Assembly (NCBI GenBank): GCA_002633005.1
Contig: NMRA01000027.1
Coordinates: forward strand, 940,895-980,655
Direction: 5' to 3'
Length of the DNA stretch: 39,761 bases
DNA from: Phoronis australis
Lineage: Eukaryota > Phoronida > Phoronidae
Position numbers and translations under genes: made by a program. Positions 22,221 through 33,673 of the stretch are shown here, one piece after another. Numbering within the stretch: position 1 is the stretch's first letter; each line of letters starts with the position of its first letter. The notes under the pieces are model-generated. The model saw only the letters and a program-made list of their open reading frames with translations, made no database searches and was not told the DNA's origin.

Positions 22221-22493
22221 AACCGTCGGGACAGTGCTTCCAGGACACCAGTAGTCACCGTGTACTCCCATTCATGGCATACGGGTCGGATAAACAGAGC
22301 TCTGTGGAAAAATGTATTGCAGCATGTCGTTCCAGAAGTTACACGTACGCCGGCGTCGAATCTTCAGAGCAGTGTTTCTGTGGGAACTCCGTCGATAAAC
22401 AACGTCAGAGGCCCCAGTCTGAATGCAACATCAAGTGTAGAGGAAGTGACGACATGTGCGGCGGATCTTGGAGATTGAACGTTTATTTTGTCT
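22221..22493 (+). CDS. main gene exon 7: WSC domain
   Basis: The exon follows ttgattacag and enters in phase 1. It encodes a complete WSC module: GQCFQD, VEKCIAACRSRSYTYAGVES, EQCFCGNS, ECNIKC, CGGSWRLNVY. Eight cysteines and the 'Y-A-G-V', 'C-F-C-G' and 'C-G-G-x-W-R-L-x-V-Y' signatures are all present. WSC modules are found in yeast stress sensors, polycystin-1 and fungal or animal carbohydrate-related proteins. I set the end at t|gtacgc because that gives phase 1 and fits the next exon. If the donor were not used the frame would stop at TAG 22502-22504 and end the protein after this domain. Confidence 0.88.
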
Positions 22494-22874
22494 GTACGCA
22501 GTAGACTGTTTACCCAAGTAGGCCTATAATAGCCGATTGTCATGTTTCGAAACGTCTATCTGACACAAATGTGGGCTCTAGTCGTTGGAAAGTTACCAGT
22601 ACCGATGTTGCGTAGCCATAACTCAACAACAAACTGTTGGCGATCTTTTAAGGAAATGTACAGGCTTTGATTTTACGTAGCACATCCCAAACTGAAGCAG
22701 TACACATACCCGGGCATATGCATTCTTACGCATTTTCCAAATGCTTCCGCTAGCTCTTATTAATTTACAGACTTCCGGTCGATAATGCTTTTGTTTTGTC
22801 AAATTTACCAGGCGAACTGCATGAGTTGTTGGTTATGGATGGGTTACATGTTATTCCCTATTAACTTATTTCAG
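22494..22874. other. intron 7
   Basis: Short intron with no further feature. Confidence 0.5.
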
Positions 22875-23013
22875 CTGCAAACACTGGTCCATTGACCGCA
22901 CTAGCAGGTTGTACTCGCAGTTATGGCACCGCCTACAACAGGATACAAGCTTCAGCGATCACGTGCTCAAGTAGCAGAGCCTTTTCAGGGATTGCCTTGC
23001 AGAACGGATACAA
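22875..23013 (+). CDS. main gene exon 8: linker to repeat array
   Basis: The acceptor ttaacttatttcag leads in phase 1 and the donor aa|gtgagt leaves in phase 2. It encodes ANTGPLTALAGCTRSYG and ends in GIALQNGY, which continues in the next exon as K-Y-C-M-R-Y-E. Together they look like the last strands of a fibronectin-type beta-sandwich ('x-L-x-x-G-x-x-Y-x-x'), so this exon opens the repeat array. Confidence 0.72.
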
Positions 23014-24651
23014 GTGAGTTCCCGTATCTTGAACAAAGCGTACACGTGAGACTCCGAAGTAGCCTTTTTTACTGAAGATACATACATGTAGTTGTGCCAC
23101 TAAGTCGCGTCTTAATGTGGAACGAAAATTAGCTAGGATACGCATCTCCGCGGCGAAAACGGGTAGCAGAGAACATGCACTAACTTCGACTGGTTAGATA
23201 GAAACGACAATGAACCACAGCCCGTATTGCAGGGAATACATATGCGTCCTGATGTAATTCATCGCGGATAGAGTTTCTATTTTCCACACTAAACATTGTA
23301 ATTCCCCGTTTTGCTGATTCAATAACATTTCATTTTTGGCTTTCGTTTCTGGCATCATTTAATGAAAATTAAACATTTCGAATTACAAATATTCAAAACA
23401 CAAAACAGAAAAAAACAGTTACCCTCACGTGTATAGAGTGCCTATTTTTTCTAAAATGGTAGCGAATGTGGGTAAGTGCAAATCAATATTTTGACTTTAG
23501 AAAAAAACTTTTGGTTTGATATTTGCGTGGTAAAGTGAACAAACAGTTATTCTCAATACCCCGTTCGCTTCAAAACTTAAACTGTTCACAAGATAACCTG
23601 ACTGTAGTGATACCATGGTTTAGTTACTCAATAAATACAACCCCCTATTTAAACCATTCTTTATACAATTTTAATTCCCCCAAATTTTCAAGTGAGCATC
23701 ATACCAAATGAGCTGAAGACAATCGTATTGGTTTTTTAAACTTTGAAAATAAAGAGCGAGGCTCTTAAAGTTTCCTTCCAACAATGATAACTAGTGTTTG
23801 GATATTCCCATTGAGCCCAGCTTTATTGAAACGTTAAGTCTTTGCATATAATAGATAGGATGACTTCACTACTATGTATAATTTAAAAAACCTCATTTGC
23901 TATATTCAAGAACAGAACTTGCACGTTTCATATCATCCTTACGCCCTAGCGGGATAATAAAAGGCGATTTTATCATTTGGTAAACACACTCCGTCACTGC
24001 TCAGTGGAAGAACTAAATATAGTTTGTCTACAACAACCTCAAAGCTAAAATCATTTAACAAGAGCAACATCCATTCCCAACATTCTCGGCACAATATAGT
24101 AGACTGTGAACATTTGCAAAACAAACTCCCCATTGGTCAATGAAAGAAACAACATTAAAATCGAACACAGGTTTGCCAACAAAAATCCATGCTAAGCAGT
24201 CAAAAACTTTCTCAAAATCAATAAATCCAGCAACATGCGTTTACCAACAATCTCAACACAGTAATGTACATGCATACCACAAACAAGTTAAAACCAAATT
24301 TGTTGTCATGGATCAGTTTGTCAAAACGGCTTTGATACTTTCAGGTCCTGCTGTTGAAACTTACTTATGAGAAACATTAAGCACTTATTTATAAAGACAT
24401 TGGTATGCAAGTGACTACTCTATCACTTTTCCCGTTTGAAAATATGCATAAAGAGGACGTAATGTAAGAAGATTTCTTGTATAGCCCCAGCAGACTTCTA
24501 TCAATTTGTATATTTTTTTAATGTCCAAATACCTACACAGTATGAGTCCAGTAAGAATTTCTGACGCGAGAACATCCTATTACCTTACCATACGTTGATA
24601 AATATTGCATCGGGTGTTACGATATACACTTGCACATGCATGTTATTTCAG
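23014..24651. other. intron 8
   Basis: AT-rich sequence. Frames at 23523 and 24140 have no signature. No exon with compatible phases is needed or seen. Confidence 0.45.
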
Positions 24652-25813
24652 ATACTGCATGCGTTATGAAGCGAGAGGCGGCGGTTATTACAAAACCAGG
24701 AACCTCGTGAACAACGCCGTCTCAGTGCCATATTACTACTCACAGGTTCTCAACTCCAAGAGAGTTTGTATGGTTTATGACACAGCGCCACCTGTTCACT
24801 GTTCCCAAACATCAAGCTGCTCTGCATCTGCTCCTTATCGAGTGGACCCATTCAGTATTGGAAACAGAATCACCAAAGAGTCTACCATTACGATAGCTTA
24901 CGGTGGTTGGACAGACCCTGTAGCAACACCCGGGTTTCGCGATTCTGCCTCTGGCGTGGAACATTTGGCGTTCGGTCTTTATAATATGGTCGAAAAATCA
25001 CCCACTCTCATTGGAGTTGGTAGCAAAATCGGTGATGACAAGAAAGTGTCCAACGGTGAAGGATCGATACAATTTACCTTTCCCGGACAGGGATTGTTTG
25101 CCATAATTGCAGATGTCAAAGACATAGCAAACAATAACAGAAGGGCTAGGCGCTTCGTGCTTCATGATCCAACGTCAAAAGTTGTTGTCAGTAGCACGCA
25201 TCCGTTAAGGGTGACGTCTGCCGCTGCTAATACCAATTATCTTTGGCAGACGAACCTTGGCAAAGTAAGAGTACAATGGGTCCGACATTTCCACAACGAT
25301 TTTCACGTTCATAACAACATGCTGGGTCGTATTCAGTCGGACAATGCAGTGTCAGGACATTACGAACAAGATACAGGTGATATCCCAGTGTCGGGGACGC
25401 CGAATATTTACGGAATAATCGAATTTAAATACGGCGTTGGTTTATTTGAAAGCAAACGGATTCCATCGATGTCCCTTGTGATTCCACCACTGTCAACATC
25501 AATGATTATCACGCCGAGTATGCAAGATGGTCGACAATACAGAATATGGGTACAAGCTAAGGATATCATGGGAAACAAGCTTGTAGACAACACGACGGTC
25601 AGCGTTGATTCCACACCCCCAATCATTTCTGAAGCTGGTGTTGTCAATAATGGCAAGAAGTCATTATTTGTTCATAGTGACTCGGACCTGTCGAAGATGA
25701 CCTTTGAATTTAAAGCCATGGACAGCCATAGTGGCCTTCGTGAAGTCAAGTGGAAACTTGGGACATCGACATTAGGCGCCGACATAAGTCAAGGCTCAGT
25801 TCCCGTCATAACG
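24652..25813 (+). CDS. main gene exon 9: beta-sandwich repeats
   Basis: A large exon (1,162 bp) after atgttatttcag, phase 2 in and phase 0 out at acg|gtaaat. It encodes 387 residues starting YCMRYEARGGG. Hinge motifs VYDTAPP (about 24776) and VDSTPP (25604-25621) mark module boundaries. Between them 'YGGWTDP...FRDSASGVEHLAFGLY' and 'GRQYRIWVQAKDIMGNKLVD' correspond to the core and last strands of the repeat. The pattern of Tyr, Val and Trp strands is fibronectin-III-like, although sequence identity to vertebrate FN3 is low. It probably mediates extracellular adhesion or matrix interaction (inferred). Confidence 0.88.
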
Positions 25814-26540
25814 GTAAATTCGCATTATTGAATGATACCGGTATATTGTTCCTCACTTTCATTTTTGAGGTCTGAAAACAAACGATACGATTGCATTATC
25901 TGTAAAGAGATGGTTTTGATGATCCACCCAGGTGATGACGGTAGATGATAATTCGTGAAAGGTGTTATTCTGGTTTAGTAATATCACCAAGTGATGACGC
26001 TGCGGCCGACTATCCAGGTTTTCTCGACATTGATCTTGGCCCAAAATTGCTTACTCGTCTGCAGTGTCGATGATTTCTGATCTCCGGGCTAATAGGCGAT
26101 TGGCTCCGGAACGAGCGTTAGACAGCCCAACACCCTGTCTAATGAGGGTCGGACTAACTCTTGTTCTTCCAGATGGCCTCGTTTGCACCCTTCTCGAGCT
26201 ATCTGCTCTCTTGGTCCAAAATTATAACGTTAATGATTCCAAGATTGTGACGACTAATATTCAGATGCCCACAAACCTTATTAAAGGGTGATTAAAGTCA
26301 ATTGGTTAAAGTGTTCTCACCATGACCCTGTGTCTCAAGAAATTTATTAATACATCTTAAAAGGTTTAATAGCCTTTAGTATACCAGTTGCTAAGAAACA
26401 CGCCACAAATTTTAAAAAGATATTTCTCTGTTATCGGGCTTCTACGTAATGGGTGGAAGACCGTCTCCGCCGTTTTAATTTTTACCAGTGCGATAGGGGG
26501 AGTTGCGAGGAGAAACCGCGGAGAGCCCCCTTTTTCAGTC

Positions 26541-26813
26541 ATGAAAAGTTGCGTTTATGGAGGTTGTAGTAATAACAACTTGACTGAGAACGTCTCTGTG
26601 TTCAGTGTTCCTAAATATGGGAAAGTTTCACAGAAATGTCACCGGTTTGTGTGCGGCACGAGAGTGAGGAATGTCAGTGTGGAACATGTGATCCAGTCGG
26701 GAGCTGCACTTTGTTCTGCACATTTCAAGGAATCGAGTTTCGACCAAACACGAAAGCGGCGTTACGATGAAGCACTCCCCACCTTGTTAGGTTTTTGCAA
26801 ATTTCATACATAA
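26541..26813 (+). CDS. THAP zinc-finger fragment
   Basis: From the ATG at 26541 the frame encodes 90 residues beginning MKSCVYGGC. The C-x4-C pair, the later C-S-A-H-F (C-x2-H) about 60 residues on, and ALPTL near the end match the C2CH THAP finger, including an equivalent of the AVPTIF box. The usual invariant Trp is not visible. It stops soon after the finger, so it is a lone DNA-binding domain. THAP fingers occur in P-element and Kolobok transposases and in domesticated descendants. Here it sits in an intron, within inverted ends, and is most likely transposon-derived. Confidence 0.65.
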   Translation: MKSCVYGGCSNNNLTENVSVFSVPKYGKVSQKCHRFVCGTRVRNVSVEHVIQSGAALCSAHFKESSFDQTRKRRYDEALPTLLGFCKFHT

Positions 26814-27109
26814 CAAACAAAGTGCTTCCATTCTAGGGCGAGTGATGGCAGGCCCTCCGGCTCGACACCGGTCCAGATCGCGTGCTGCGACGTAAAGGCT
26901 TATGGATGGGGTTTAGACCTTGCTCATTCCATCATGGCAATATTGGATACGAGTGACCCAGGTTTACTGTGACCTTTGGCAGTAATCATTAAGTATCTAT
27001 TTTGTGAATATTGACCACCCTTGGTTATAGCTCAGACATGTCTGCCTAGTTCATTCTACCTCAAAGCCGACGAAAGTTCGCTACGTGGGAAATCGAATTC
27101 ATTGTCTGA

Positions 27110-27223
27110 TTATTCAAGTACTTGAGTGTGATGCCCGCATCCAGTCTTGTCTCTGCCTGTACAATAATTGCCCAGTTCTCGCTCAAAATCGCCCTCGTCT
27201 TCTGATCTGTTGTGTTCCGCCAT
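27110..27223 (-). pseudogene. short acidic first-exon-like ORF
   Basis: A minus-strand ATG starts MAEHNRSEDEGDFERELGNY, followed by 'CTGRDKTGCGHH' and a stop after 37 codons. The acidic start resembles the exon at 10071-10238 in position relative to a THAP frame. Function is unknown, and it is probably a transposon-borne exon fragment. Confidence 0.3.
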
Positions 27224-27578
27224 TGTAATTGATTGTCAAGTGGCCAAACGTCTTCCACCCATTACATCATTTGGCGGAAAACTTGGAAATAACTAATTTT
27301 TATTCAAAATTAAAAAAATCGCGACTAATTGGCATAAAACGTGCTTATTTAGATAGATTTGATAGTATTTAATTCATATTAGCTAACTGAAACTTTGAAC
27401 CTCAAAAGCTAAATAATGCATCGTGGGTACTCTTTAATACTGGTCTATATAGAAATGTATACATGCCAACCAGTGTTTGTCCTTTGAGTCCTATCGCCCT
27501 CTATAGTATAAAATCGATGTATCGAGGTATCTGTGTAATCGTGCTGGCAGTATTTGTTCCTACCGATTTTCCTTTTGT

Positions 27579-27893
27579 CACCTCGTGGTGAATAGGGCCT
27601 CTGTGACTAAGCGCTATCGAACCTTGTTGCTCGCCATCTGTCTTACCTGCCGCATGTTCTATCCGGTTCAACGAAGTTCTGCTTCCATTGTCCTCCTCCA
27701 GGTTTGGACTGGTGCGCCTGGTCGACGACTTCCCTCAGCGCGGGTTCCAGGACAGAGCCTGTTTTGTGATGTTGTCGTCAGGTTTTCTGAGAATGTGTCC
27801 ACCGTACCTCCATTTTCGTCGTTTTATCTGAGTCTCTACACTCTCATGTTGAGTTCTCCGCCAAACCTCTTCGTCTGTGATTGTATCCGACCA
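27579..27893 (-). pseudogene. LINE endonuclease-RT C-terminus, relic
   Basis: On the minus strand the frame reads EEVWRRTQHESVETQIKRRK, then WRYGGHILRKPDDNITKQAL and SWNPR, then a stop. After a frame change it continues with 'RPGAPVQTWRRTMEAEL' and 'LVTEALFTTR'. This is the characteristic tail ('RRKWRWxGHxLRKP...QALxWNPQGKR...GRPxxTWRR') of a widespread animal non-LTR retrotransposon group. It has in-frame stops and a frameshift. The plus-strand frame 27585-27935 is its shadow. Confidence 0.8.
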
Positions 27894-29039
27894 TTGTATT
27901 TGTTCTTAAGGTCACGTCAAATTTTTAAAAAGTAACTACAGGGCAGTTGATAACTTGGATTTTCTTTCAAATTTATGTGTTTGGAATGATCGGCCTGCTC
28001 CGAAACTGGTTCCGCCGATTGTATACTCTCGGGGTGTCGATGGTTACGACTAACCAACTCCGTGGTCGGGTAATTAACTTTCGAAGTGCTTCGTAATTTA
28101 AAACACTAGGTAAATCTGGCGCAATTGTAATTTTTAATATGGCATATTAATTTTTGACCTAGCCTAAAACGTCGAAAGGACGACATAGTAAATAACAGAA
28201 TAACAAGCTGCGTGTCAACGCAAATGACGTGTAGTGAATACCAATCAGCGTTTTAACCTTTAAAATCCCAACGTTTGTGCAATAGCGTGATGTAAAGGAC
28301 TGTCTTGGCTTGTTGCACATTTGGGACCAAAGAGTAGCTACAGTATATTACATTTACTTGAAAACAAACGTGGCGTAGGAATACAGATGACACAAAAAGG
28401 TTTAAAAGACTCTCGATTTCGGTGACGAAACGGTATGGCATTGGCTAGCTACCATAAAGTTCATGGGATCGAATCCAAATGGGATTACCTTTACTTCACA
28501 CAAATATTTTAAAAGTAAATCTTAGTTAATGTAGCAGAGGTTATATGCTAACCGCTGGTGACGTATATCTACATAATCTGCCCAAATTGTATAACAAACT
28601 TCCCAGTAGTGCGCAGTGCAGTGAGTAATTGTTTGGATAAAAAAGCTGAATGGTCATCAAATTAGTTACCGTGAGGATTACTTCTGGGTCTTCCAAATGC
28701 AATAAATAAAACATTCAGTTACTTTTACAAACCCAATGGCATTTTCACTAATTTACCAGGGAATGAAAATTCTGGTGGTGCATCCACTCACTTCAGATTG
28801 AGTGACACTTTCCATGCAATTATACGCTGACAGAGAAAATTGCATCCGCATGCAGAGCTGTAATTCATAAAATATCTCTATTCTCATGATATCTTGATGG
28901 TAAAAAAGACAAGATTTGTTTCGAGTCTTTATGATCTATTTTTAAATGGCATAAACTGCATTGTAAAACGGCAAACCTTGCGTGTGAAGTTTCCCAACGC
29001 TGACCTGTAATTTGTAGTTATGTTGTTTCATTTTTGTAG

Positions 29040-30222
29040 GTTGCCAGTTCTGCTCCCAACAGTTATTGTCCGTTAGCGAGCCTCACAGGTTCCTACTGTG
29101 AAAACTCCCTGTACCGTATAGACCTTAATCATTTAGTTGCGGGCAACAAGCACCAGGCAAACCACAACCGAGAATACTACTTCACATTGACCGCAACAAA
29201 CAACGCCAAGCTTTCCAACAATCCACTCAGTGTCAAGATTCTGATTGACACCTCTCCTCCTGTAGTAGGGGTGGTCTTGGACGGGGACTCTTCCCAGGAC
29301 GTCGAGTTTCAACAGGATTATGACTTAAAGGGAACATGGCACGGCTTTGTGGATCATGAGAGTGACGTACACTTTTACAAGTATGCGTTTGCGCAAACCT
29401 GTCTCACTCAAGAAGAACTGATAAATAGTTCTACTACTACAAGTGCAACAAATGGAAATGGTGTTGCGAGTAAAGATGGCAAGTATTATTTGAGTGTTGT
29501 GGCTTATAACGGTGCCAATGAGCCGTCCGAGGTTGTGTGCTCAAATGGAGTATTAGTTGACATGACAGCACCTCAGATAACCGACTTTTACTTACATGGA
29601 CTACACGTTCATGACGGTATTTTATGTGACAATGGTGCATTCTGGTACGTACTTGACAATTTCACCAGGCTGTCTCTAAGCAACGTAGACCTCTGCCAGA
29701 CAAAGTGTTCATCACCCAAGAACATCGACGTACTTCTCATTCCAAAACTCGTAGACAACAATGGCACCACAGTGTCCTATGACCGTGACAGGAGTCTTAA
29801 AATCTGCAAAGACAAGCCACTCTTTGACTTGTCCTGGCCAAAGTTCATAGCTACTGATCACATTCGTCTTCGATGGAATTCAACCCAAAACACACCAATT
29901 CACGACTACCTAGTAGGTGTAGGTACTATACAACCGCCACAAGTATCCACTCATGGCGCGCGGTTCTATAATGTCCTCAGGTCCGGAATTGACCAAGGTC
30001 AACAGCTAAATATTTTGATAAGGGCCATAACTAAAGATAGAAAGACATCAACCCTATCGTTCGGGCCTATATTTGTTGACGAAACGCCACCAAGGATGTC
30101 TGGACAGCTTATTGTAGATAAAGGATCAAACGCTGGTGATCTACTTTCCGTATCGTGGACTTCTGACACGTTCTTTGATGACGAATATCAGAGCGGAATT
30201 GGACAATATCAATACGCCATAG
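29040..30222 (+). CDS. main gene exon 10: three beta-sandwich repeats
   Basis: A 1,183-bp exon after catttttgtag, phase 0 in, phase 1 out at ata g|gtaggc. The coding frame runs upstream of any ATG to VASSAPNSYCPLASLTGSYC, so the true exon starts at the splice site. Hinges IDTSPP (29244-29261), VDMTAP (29556-29573) and VDETPP (30075-30092) delimit modules. 'WHGFVDHESDVHFYKYAFA' and 'DEYQSGIGQYQYAIG' are two copies of the repeat core. The exon ends immediately after 'AIG', the same module position as the exon ending at 33146. Confidence 0.9.
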
Positions 30223-30375
30223 GTAGGCATCTTGACATATGCAACTAAAATAATACTATATCAATTTAAGGCATGGATCAAACACTGTAACAAAATTGTT
30301 GAGTTTGTTGTTGGATGAAAATTATGAGATGACATACGTTGATCTTACAGTCTTTACTATATTCTCTTTCAATAG

Positions 30376-31787
30376 GGACCGACAGCAACATTCAGGCCGT
30401 GTCTTCATTCGAAAACTTTCGTCCAAGGACTTCTTGTGGACAGTTCACGTATTGTCTTACAATCAAAAAAGGCCGTATTATGCAACATGACGCCGCATTG
30501 GGACAAAATTACGTAGTTAGTCTAAAGGTCTTCAACAAAGCCGGATTACATAATATTTTTAAATCCGCAACGTTTAGTATGGCACCAGACATTATTCCTG
30601 GTACAGTATTCGATGTTCTGCCAGGGAAGACTGGGTTAGACGTTGACTTCATGTTGTTCGGTCACTACTGCGTCAGTTGGACAGGGTTTAAGACACACTA
30701 TGGAAGTGTGCGATATTCTGTTGGATTGGGCTCCTCCAAGCTCAAATCGGACATTATGGATTATAGGCAAGTCTCGGTTGGAAAGCAGTACATGTGTCTG
30801 AGTACTTCGTCACTACAATCTGATTTTACTGAGGTTTACGCAACTGTTAAAGCAACATCTTCCATTTCCGGGACAAATTCTATAGTCGTGTCATCAGACG
30901 GGGCACTGGTAATTAGCACAAACGTTAACTCGAGTGCTTTCGACGTCTTTGACGGCCTGGGGTGTACGTCTTCTAGTCCACTGGAAGTATTAACGAGTCT
31001 CCTAATTCAGCCCTCTGTATCGAGCAGCTTTCAGTTTAGGTCTTCTGGGATCCTTAGAGTTCGATACACCGTAAAACTGTCCAGTACAGTAGATCTTTCC
31101 AACGTGAAGATGACACAACATGATGTGGAACCTAAAAATACCTTCTTCACGTCTAAGGATGGTACTAGTATGGGGTTCTATACGTTTGAATGGACAAATA
31201 TGCCATATATATTCACGGTCACCAACACAGATTACGCAGAGCGTAACATAACATCTATATCTCTCCTGCTGTGCTCCGTGGACGAGGATTATCAAGCTGG
31301 AACAACATTCCTAAGTAGCTATTGGCAGACATCAGCAGCTGTTCACGAGAAGGTTTCTCAATACGAATGTTCGGTAGCCGAAGACGCGTGCAATGAGTTG
31401 GGCTGCATTTATGACGATATTCTTGTTCCTTGGACAGCGCAGGGTAAACAACAACATTGTAAATTTAATGGCTTGAAATTGAAACTTGGCTACAGATATA
31501 GATTACTAGTTAGGCCATGTTTCCACCAGGTCTGTCTAAGGCAATCAACATCAGATGGGGTAAAAATTACACCAGGTCATGCAAACGTCGGTGCTATAAC
31601 TGCAAGTGTTAATCTTAATGGAAGTTCTGGTGCATACGTGGCTGAGACATCGGTCCATTGGCAGAGATTTGTTGTTCTGAGCGGAGCCCTTAAAGAACAT
31701 GTCACGCGATACGAATGGACCTTGTCTACAAGTAAATCTGCTAAAGATGCCTTGAACACATGGAGACCTGTATTTAACAAAACCCAG
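30376..31787 (+). CDS. main gene exon 11: diverged repeats
   Basis: A 1,412-bp exon after tctctttcaatag, phase 1 in, phase 0 out at cag|gtaact. It continues GTDSNIQAVSSFENF, a direct join to the 'AIG' of the previous exon. Module traces include 'GQNYVVSLKVFNKAGL', 'CVSWTGFKTHYGSVRYSVGL' and 'LGYRYRLLVRPCFHQVC'. The hinge Pro-Pro motifs have been lost in this segment (for example 'APDIIPGTVFDV' in the hinge position), so the modules here are diverged. About six cysteines suggest extra disulphides. No membrane segment is seen. Confidence 0.87.
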
Positions 31788-32437
31788 GTAACTTGAAGTT
31801 GACGATGATGATGAAGTCCCCGGCCAATTAGTTGACGATATAATCTGGTGGGACTTGATGTAAATAGATGAGAAATATTGATGTCATCCATCAAATGAGA
31901 TCTCGGGAGCAGTTGGAATTTTGTGCTTAGCATGAAACTCAAAGGGGTACTTTTCATTGTTGTACAGCTTATATTGAAGTTCCATGAAATCTTTGTAGCT
32001 CTCGTTATAAGAAAAATGTTACGGAAGTGAGTTGCCTGTGTTCAATTAGAAATGTACGCAATTAAGGTCACTATATATATCAAGCACAATGTTCAATAAG
32101 CAACACATGTGAGTTAATTTGAAATTGCACCGTTTGTTCAAATGCTCTTTGAAATTCTCCCGTGTGGGAAATATACACTTTTTACTTTTGGTGTAAAGAA
32201 AATCGGCACTTGAAACATGTGTGGCTAACAAAGATTCAACAGATAATATTTGCCTTTCACTCTTTATCCAACACCGAAGCAAATCATAAAACGGGTATCA
32301 TTTCTACCTCAAGTTAACGGTAAAATGACAATTTAAATGTTTATAGTCTCAGCCAACACCAACGCTGTCCATTTTCCAAATTTACGTCTCCTGGATGCAA
32401 CATATATCATTTAATCCCACATTAAACCTTCTTACAG
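31788..32437. other. intron 11
   Basis: AT-rich intron. The minus-strand frames here and at 31577-31957 are shadows or chance. Confidence 0.5.
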
Positions 32438-33146
32438 GATTTTGCATTACTTCCATGGAAAAGCCACCGACTAAAGGCGATGTACCTACTCATAACTGGC
32501 TATTCTAACGCAAATGTGGCGACACGTCAAATTAAGAAGATCGACATTGAAAAAGACCCATCCACAGTTGTAGATAATGCTGTTCACGATTTAAGCAAGG
32601 CGGACATTGATCGATTCAGACAAATAGTTCATGCAAAAAATATGCAAACAAAAAATCTGAAAGAATTGCATAACGCTGAAGTCGACTTTACCAACATGAC
32701 AGACAAAGCATACGCTCTATTCGCTGGACCTTGGTACGATAGGTACACTTGGATTTTGACAACGGAAGCTGATCCAAGTCTGGATTGTTCAATCAGTCCT
32801 CACTGTTTAGCGTCAGTGAACAACACTCAAAATCATGTCGAGTTCACAGCAAATCTTGTTCACGGCCGGAAATATTTCACCTGCCTTTGGACAGAGCCTC
32901 AAACAAGACGGCGTACTACTCACACTGAGGAACTACCCGCAGTGAGACTTTGTAGTAACGGGTTTACTATCGACACAATGTCTCCAGTTAATGAACAATT
33001 GTCTCTTCTGTCTTTGAGCAGTAACACATTTGGAGCGCACTTCAGTAGATTCAGCGACATTATTGAATTCCAGTTCAAGTTCAAAGACCTCGAGGACAGT
33101 GTCCCAGGGTTATCATCGGGCATAAAAAACCATCGTTATTACATAG
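32438..33146 (+). CDS. main gene exon 12: linker and repeat
   Basis: A 709-bp exon after cttcttacag, phase 0 in, phase 1 out at ata g|gtgagt. It begins DFALLPWKSHRLKAMYLLIT and contains a charged Lys/Asp/Glu-rich segment ('KKIDIEKDP...KADIDRFRQIV') not seen in other repeats. It then has 'CSNGFTIDTMSP' (hinge, 32969-32986) and 'FKFKDLEDSVPGLSSGIKNH' ending in 'YYIG'. The ending repeats the phase-1 'IG' boundary seen at 30222. Confidence 0.88.
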
Positions 33147-33363
33147 GTGAGTAGAGCTTGTGACTTTCAGAGTTTACAAATAAAGACACATTTGTGTATC
33201 GAATTATCAACACTAATAAGGATAATTCAAATGACAAAGTGAGTCACTCTGAATGATGACATGTACAGCAAACGGCTATTGCACGCTATTATTTGATAAC
33301 CACGTTTGGAGTTTAAATGATCAGTCATTTTGCACTGTTATGTTTTACGCATATGGTTGACAG

Positions 33364-33480
33364 GGACTTCCGTTGACCAATATGAAGTGGCCAATAAAAC
33401 TAGCACAGGACTCCAAACACACGTCATTGTTGAGAACGTAGCGTTGGTCAGTGGAAAACAGTATTTCGTTACTGTTGAAG
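33364..33480 (+). CDS. main gene exon 13: repeat middle part
   Basis: A 117-bp symmetric phase 1-1 exon between gttgacag and g|gtgagt, encoding GTSVDQYEVANKTSTGLQ and VSGKQYFVTVEG. It links the 'IG' core of the preceding exon to the 'x-G-x-x-Y-x-x-x-V' strand of the repeat. Confidence 0.85.
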
Positions 33481-33673
33481 GTGAGTGTGATTACAATAAA
33501 TGTGCGCGTCATTATTCGCTTTCTACTTTCCACTTCCCTTGTATATCTATATGTTTTTGTATGAGTAGACTGTAGTGATATATATAACAGCAGTACGCCA
33601 TTTTGTTTCAATACATGCACGCTTGATTATTAAAAGCATATATCGTTCTTGAGTAAAAATGCCAATTGAACAG

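Larger units (their letters stand above)
26446..27265. mobile_element. THAP element with 16-bp inverted ends
   Basis: GTAATGGGTGGAAGAC at 26446-26461 is exactly inverted at 27250-27265, giving an 820-bp unit. Inside are a plus-strand THAP frame and a convergent minus-strand acidic frame. No TTAA or other clear target duplication was identified just outside, so the family is uncertain. Confidence 0.5.
25814..29039. other. intron 9, transposon-rich
   Basis: This 3.2-kb intron hosts a THAP-domain element (26446-27265) and a minus-strand LINE tail (27579-27893). The sequence from 27894 to 29039 has no recognised feature except a B-box-like GGGATCGAATCC near 28468, which is too isolated to call. 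Confidence 0.5.

Noticed and set aside
22502-22504. Stop codon directly after the WSC module as the gene's end
   Set aside because: A donor at 22493/22494 gives the phase required by the next exon, and later exons clearly continue the protein. A WSC-ending isoform is still possible.
27585-27935. 116-codon plus-strand frame
   Set aside because: It is the reverse shadow of the LINE C-terminal coding sequence on the minus strand.
28430-28485. tRNA or second SINE
   Set aside because: Only a B-box-like GGGATCGAATCC is convincing. The A box and cloverleaf are not.
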